Shown here in pieces: positions 42,501 to 46,086 of a stretch of DNA of 46,086 bases; position 1 is the first letter of the stretch; each line of letters opens with the position of its first letter. Source of the stretch: Clostridiaceae bacterium (GTDB taxonomy: Bacteria; Bacillota; Clostridia; Clostridiales; Clostridiaceae); contig JACMJL010000258.1 of the NCBI GenBank assembly GCA_014380625.1, forward strand, positions 1 through 46,086, in the 5' to 3' direction. A program made the position numbers and the translations under genes. The notes under the pieces are model-generated. The model worked only from the letters and a program-made list of their open reading frames with translations, was not told the DNA's origin and searched no databases.

Positions 42501-43079
42501 TTGAAGATTAATGTATTGGAAAGAAAAGAAAGTATAATTATAACAGCTATAGAGGTATTAAGTGAAGCTGGTATTAATGGAATGACAACTAAGGAAATAG
42601 CTAAAAGGCAGAATATATCTGAGCCTGCTATATATCGGCATTTTAATGGTAAAAGAGAAATTGTTAAAGAGATTTTCAGAAGATATTCTAGTTATGATGA
42701 AGTTATAAAAAACACGGTACAAGACAATGCAATGGAGGGCAAAGAGGCAATCAGATACTTTTGCAGAGTTTATGCTGAATACTACCAAAACTATCCGGAA
42801 ATCACCACAGTAATGTTTTCTTTCGATACCTTCAAGTATGATGAGGAAACCAATGAAGAAATGAAAAGCATTATTAAGAAAAGATACAACTTACTATTTG
42901 GGTTTGTATCAAAAGCAATTGAAAAAAAGGAAGTTGTATTTAGTAATGATGTCCAAGCACTAACAGATTCAATTTTCAGTATTTTATGGACTATTACTTT
43001 TTTATGGAGGATGGAAAATTGTAGTTTTGATGTTAAAGAGCGAATTCTTTTAGCCGTTGATAATATAATAAATTTTTAA
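42501..43079 (+). CDS. TetR-family transcriptional repressor
   Basis: This 192-residue protein has the TetR N-terminal helix-turn-helix (about 10-56, with EVLSEAGINGMTTKEIAKRQ and ISEPAIYRHFNGKREIVKEI) and an all-helical ligand-binding C-terminal domain. The start is the TTG at 42501, 6 bp after GGAGGTG. Upstream is a perfect palindrome in the promoter, so it likely represses itself and, because cheY follows 11 bp later, the chemosensory genes too. Such a repressor at the head of a che operon is unusual. Its ligand is unknown. Confidence 0.9.
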   Translation: MKINVLERKESIIITAIEVLSEAGINGMTTKEIAKRQNISEPAIYRHFNGKREIVKEIFRRYSSYDEVIKNTVQDNAMEGKEAIRYFCRVYAEYYQNYPEITTVMFSFDTFKYDEETNEEMKSIIKKRYNLLFGFVSKAIEKKEVVFSNDVQALTDSIFSILWTITFLWRMENCSFDVKERILLAVDNIINF

Positions 43080-43090
43080 AGGGGAAGAGT

Positions 43091-43447
43091 ATGATGAAAA
43101 GGGTTTTGATTACAGATGATGCAGTATTTATGAGGTTATCATTAAAAGCTATGCTTGAAAAAAATGGATTTGAAGTAGTTGGAGAGGCTGAAAATGGGGC
43201 AGTAGCTGTTGAAAAGTATAAGATTCTTAAACCGGATATTGTTACTCTTGATATTACCATGCCAGTAATGGATGGACTTGAGGCATTAAAAAAAATAAGG
43301 GCCTTTGATAAAGGTGCAAGAATTATGATGATTTCTGCAATGGGACAGGAATCAATAGTGAGGGAAGCTGTTATGGCAGGTGCATTAGGGTTTGTAATAA
43401 AACCATTTAATGAAGAAACAATAGTGAAAGCTTTTAATAAGTTGTAA
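43091..43447 (+). CDS. cheY: CheY-like response regulator
   Basis: This 118-residue stand-alone receiver domain has the acidic pair Asp9-Asp10, the phosphorylated Asp54 in TLDITMP, the Ser82 switch position and Lys104 in VIKPF. The length is that of CheY. Next to cheA and cheW it is the phospho-acceptor of the chemosensory kinase. The start ATG-ATG follows GGGGAAG. The CheC-like phosphatase at 20919 could act on it. It may be the flagellar CheY or serve a non-flagellar output. Confidence 0.9.
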   Translation: MMKRVLITDDAVFMRLSLKAMLEKNGFEVVGEAENGAVAVEKYKILKPDIVTLDITMPVMDGLEALKKIRAFDKGARIMMISAMGQESIVREAVMAGALGFVIKPFNEETIVKAFNKL

Positions 43448-43476
43448 TCGGTTTAAATTAAGAAGGGAGGACGTTT

Positions 43477-45522
43477 ATGTCTGAGGGTGGAATCAGCCGA
43501 GAACCAATGCTAGAAATATATCTTTTTGAAGCCACGCAACTAATGGAACAATTGGAAGAAATTAGTATTGAATGTGAAAAAAATAAAAAAATGGGTACAG
43601 AAGCTATAAATGAGATCTTTAGAATAATGCATACCATAAAAAGTTCATCAGCTATGATGATGTTTAACGATATATCTGTTCTAGCCCATTCCATAGAAGA
43701 TTTGTTTTACTTTATTAGAGAAAACAAAACTGTAACTATAGACTTTGAAAAATTATTTGATTTGGTGCTTACCGGAATTGACTTTATCAAGGGCGAGGTT
43801 TCAAAAATCGAAAATGATGGGGAAGCGGATGGTGAAAGTAGAAACTTAGTATTAAAAAGTTCAGAGCTTCTTCAGAGCATGAAAGAAGTAAATGGTGAAA
43901 TCATAAAAAGTAATTCGATACAGCAAAAGGAGGATACAAAATATTATATAAGTTCTTATCAAAACTCCAGTAAAGAAGTTAAACAGAAGTACCTTGCACG
44001 TATTTTTTACGAAGATGGTTGTGAGATGGAGAATGTAAGAGCCTATACTGTAATTCACAATCTTAAAGATATAGTCAGCGAAATGTACCACATTCCTGAA
44101 GATATTATAGAGAGTAACGACAGTGTGGAAGCTATCAGAAAAAATGGATTTTTAATAGGGTTTTCCACCACAGTGGAAAAAGAAAAGGTTGAAGAACAAC
44201 TAAATGGAGTTATTTTTTTAAGAGAACTAGAACTTACAGAGGTTGATGAGTATCCACCAGAGATTAAAGCACTAAAGGAAAAAATAGAAATTGTGCTTGA
44301 TGAGCCTAAACAGGAAGTGGAAACCAATAAAGATGAGGTTGAAGCTATAACTAGAAGTGGAAAGCAACAAAGTATTATAAGTGTAAATATTTCAAAGCTA
44401 GACATGCTTTTAGATTTAGTAGGAGAGATAGTGATTTCAGAAGCAATGGTTACAAAAAATCCAGATTTAGAGGGATTGCAGTTAGATAACTTTAACAAAG
44501 CATCAAGGCAGCTTAGAAAACTTACTAATGAATTACAGGACATTGTTATGTCCATACGTATGGTACCAATATCCATGACCTTTCACAAGATGAATAGAAT
44601 TGTAAGGGACATGAGTAAAAAACTAAATAAAGAAGTTGAACTTGAAATTATTGGGGAAGACACAGAGGTAGATAAAAATATTATCGATCATATCTCAGAC
44701 CCTTTGATGCATCTGGTGAGAAATTCTTTAGATCATGGACTAGAAGAAAAAGAGGAGAGAAAAGCATCTGGCAAACCGGATATGGGAAAAATTACTTTAG
44801 AGGCAAAAAATGCTGGTGGGGATGTATTTATTATTGTTAGAGATGATGGAAGAGGTCTAGACAGAAGTAGGATCTATGAGAAGGCAAAACTTCAAGGTCT
44901 AATTACTAAACCAGAAAAAGAGCTAACAGATAAGGAAATATTTTCATGTATTTTATTACCTGGATTCTCTACAAATGAAAGTGTTACAGAGTACTCTGGC
45001 CGAGGGGTTGGAATGGATGTAGTAAAGAAAAATATTGATAACATCGGAGGCGCTATTTTTATTGAGAGTGTAAAAGGAAAGGGAAGTAAGATATCTATTA
45101 AGATTCCCTTAACCTTAGCAATAATTGATGGGTTAGAGGTAGCTGTTGGAAAATCTAAATATACAATACCAATTACAAGCATTCGAGAGTCTTTTAAGCC
45201 AAAAGAAAATGAAGTAATTGCTGATAGCGAAGGAAATGAAATGATAATGATACGAGGTGAAGCCTATCCAATATACAGACTTCATAGATTATTTAATATA
45301 AATACCAAGGTAACCTCTTCAACTGAGGGAATAATGGTTATGGTAGAGGATAATACAAGGGCAGCGTGCCTCTTTGTGGATTCCTTAATTGGTGAACAAC
45401 AGGTGGTAGTTAAGGCTTTACCAACTTATATTAAGAAGGCGAAGGGTATTGCAGGTTGTACAATACTTGGAGATGGCAATATCAGTCTTATCTTAGATGT
45501 AAATGGTATTTTAGATAGATAA
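43477..45522 (+). CDS. cheA: Chemotaxis histidine kinase CheA
   Basis: This 681-residue kinase has the full CheA order. P1 phosphotransfer (about 8-115) has His52 in IMHTIKSSS; a P2-like receiver-binding region (about 165-260) follows; then P3 dimerisation (about 300-370) with DLVGEIVISE and RMVPISMTFHK; P4 ATPase (about 375-540) with HLVRNSLDHGLE, DDGRGLD and GRGVGMDVV; and a P5 CheW-like domain (about 545-680). All catalytic boxes are intact. It is preceded by cheY and followed by cheW. No CheR, CheB or CheD is present in the window. The ATG follows AAGGGAGG. Confidence 0.95.
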   Translation: MSEGGISREPMLEIYLFEATQLMEQLEEISIECEKNKKMGTEAINEIFRIMHTIKSSSAMMMFNDISVLAHSIEDLFYFIRENKTVTIDFEKLFDLVLTGIDFIKGEVSKIENDGEADGESRNLVLKSSELLQSMKEVNGEIIKSNSIQQKEDTKYYISSYQNSSKEVKQKYLARIFYEDGCEMENVRAYTVIHNLKDIVSEMYHIPEDIIESNDSVEAIRKNGFLIGFSTTVEKEKVEEQLNGVIFLRELELTEVDEYPPEIKALKEKIEIVLDEPKQEVETNKDEVEAITRSGKQQSIISVNISKLDMLLDLVGEIVISEAMVTKNPDLEGLQLDNFNKASRQLRKLTNELQDIVMSIRMVPISMTFHKMNRIVRDMSKKLNKEVELEIIGEDTEVDKNIIDHISDPLMHLVRNSLDHGLEEKEERKASGKPDMGKITLEAKNAGGDVFIIVRDDGRGLDRSRIYEKAKLQGLITKPEKELTDKEIFSCILLPGFSTNESVTEYSGRGVGMDVVKKNIDNIGGAIFIESVKGKGSKISIKIPLTLAIIDGLEVAVGKSKYTIPITSIRESFKPKENEVIADSEGNEMIMIRGEAYPIYRLHRLFNINTKVTSSTEGIMVMVEDNTRAACLFVDSLIGEQQVVVKALPTYIKKAKGIAGCTILGDGNISLILDVNGILDR

Positions 45523-45543
45523 AAAAAGAAAGGTGGTATTAAA

Positions 45544-46047
45544 ATGGCAGAGGTTTTAGATGAGATTATGGAAGATTCTGAAGACACCCAAAAGGGGAAA
45601 TTTCTCACCTTTTCTGTTGGGAGAGAGTCTTATGGCATTGAAATTAAGTTTGTCACGGAAATAATTGGGATACAGGATATAACTGAGGTGCCTGAGTTAC
45701 CTAATTATGTAAAGGGCATAATAAACCTTCGAGGAAAGATTATTCCGGTTATTGATGTAAGGCTCAGATTTAAGAAGGAGCCAAAGGAATACAATGATAG
45801 GACCTGCATAGTTGTAATTGATATAAAGGAAATTTCAGTAGGGCTCATTGTTGATAATGTAGCTGAAGTAATTAGTATTGAGGATAGTAATATTGTTCCA
45901 CCACCAGATATAAAAACAGGTTTTCATAATCGTTATGTTAGAGGGATAGGAAAAGTAGGAAATGAGGTTAAGCTTTTGCTTGATTGTGATAAGTTGCTTA
46001 ATGATGATGAAATAGAGAGCTTAAATACTATACAGGAAAGTAATTAA
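45544..46047 (+). CDS. cheW: CheW chemotaxis adaptor
   Basis: This 167-residue protein has a CheW SH3-like double-barrel domain (about 17-158), with FLTFSVGRESYGIEIKFVTE, LPNYVKGIINLRGKIIPVID and the receptor-binding region IVDNVAEV. It links CheA to receptors. The N-terminal acidic extension (MAEVLDEIMEDSEDTQKG) precedes the domain. The ATG follows AAAGGTGG, 21 bp after cheA. The next frame begins 17 bp downstream. Confidence 0.95.
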   Translation: MAEVLDEIMEDSEDTQKGKFLTFSVGRESYGIEIKFVTEIIGIQDITEVPELPNYVKGIINLRGKIIPVIDVRLRFKKEPKEYNDRTCIVVIDIKEISVGLIVDNVAEVISIEDSNIVPPPDIKTGFHNRYVRGIGKVGNEVKLLLDCDKLLNDDEIESLNTIQESN

Positions 46048-46064
46048 TATTAGGAGGAAGATTT

Positions 46065-46086
46065 ATGAAGTTTTATATGAATTTAA
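46065..46086 (+). CDS. Start of a further gene, cut by the window end
   Basis: An ATG at 46065 follows a strong TAGGAGGAAG ribosome binding site 17 bp after cheW, giving MKFYMNL before the window ends. Its place in a che operon suggests a methyl-accepting chemotaxis receptor, but the visible residues do not decide this. Confidence 0.55.

Noticed and set aside
44055..44576. 173-codon open frame on the minus strand inside cheA
   Set aside because: It is serine-rich antisense sequence of a well-supported cheA with intact catalytic motifs; it has no ribosome binding site or recognisable domain.
1..46086. CRISPR arrays, tRNA/rRNA genes, prophage or defence islands
   Set aside because: No regularly spaced repeats, no tRNA- or rRNA-like sequences, and no phage, restriction or toxin-antitoxin genes were seen on either strand.

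Overview
The window reads as chromosome of a low-GC, motile, spore-former-type Firmicute, most likely Clostridium sensu lato. The grounds are the strongly AT-rich sequence, strong GGAGG-type ribosome binding sites with several TTG/GTG starts, lysine and T-box riboswitches with intrinsic terminators, lipoprotein-type binding proteins, and a family mix (YesM/YesN regulators, GH105, GH4, DegV, several c-di-GMP enzymes) typical of saccharolytic soil clostridia. No phage, insertion sequence with transposase, CRISPR array, rRNA or tRNA was seen.

Layout. 0-4 kb: an SPFH/prohibitin-type membrane protein with a 31-residue membrane peptide just upstream (minus strand), divergent from a lysine-riboswitch-controlled polar amino acid ABC importer. 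4-8 kb: a two-domain GT2-GT4 glycosyltransferase convergent with a PAS-GGDEF-EAL protein. 8-11 kb: a decayed phosphatase-superfamily fragment, a MarR repressor with an esterase-like hydrolase, and a DegV protein. 11-14.6 kb: a very large secreted GH127-like beta-L-arabinofuranosidase with ricin-type sugar-binding repeats. 14.7-16.7 kb: a graveyard of gene fragments (ECF sigma, anti-sigma, response regulator, unknowns). 16.7-20 kb: an attenuated leader, an AraC regulator with an EamA exporter, and a convergent membrane glycosyltransferase. 20-23.3 kb: a CheC-like phosphatase overlapping a PAS-GGDEF diguanylate cyclase, divergent from a T-box-controlled solitary trpB. 23.4-27.7 kb: a palindromic 159-bp repeat, then a phosphodiesterase/MFS/aldehyde dehydrogenase operon of unknown role. 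27.7-40 kb: a locus for pectin/rhamnogalacturonan fragments (AraC regulator, GH4, TIM-barrel isomerase, a second copy of the 159-bp repeat, two GH105 hydrolases, YesM/YesN-type two-component system, and a sugar ABC importer without its own ATPase). 40-42.3 kb: a second PAS-GGDEF-EAL protein bracketed by near-identical hairpins. 42.4-46 kb: a TetR-headed chemosensory operon (TetR, CheY, CheA, CheW and the start of a further gene).

How the genes fit together. Two themes dominate. One is plant cell wall use: the 27.7-40 kb locus would sense, import and trim unsaturated rhamnogalacturonan oligosaccharides, and the GH127-like enzyme would remove arabinose side chains outside the cell. The other is signalling for motility and lifestyle: three c-di-GMP enzymes, a CheC-like CheY-P phosphatase translationally coupled to one of them, and a chemosensory array operon behind its own TetR repressor. 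Amino acid supply is under RNA control (lysine import, tryptophan synthase beta). The most interesting candidates are the CheC/diguanylate cyclase pair, the TetR-controlled chemosensory operon, the mobile-looking 159-bp palindromic repeat, and the attenuated leader before the AraC/EamA pair. None can be called a new system from sequence alone.
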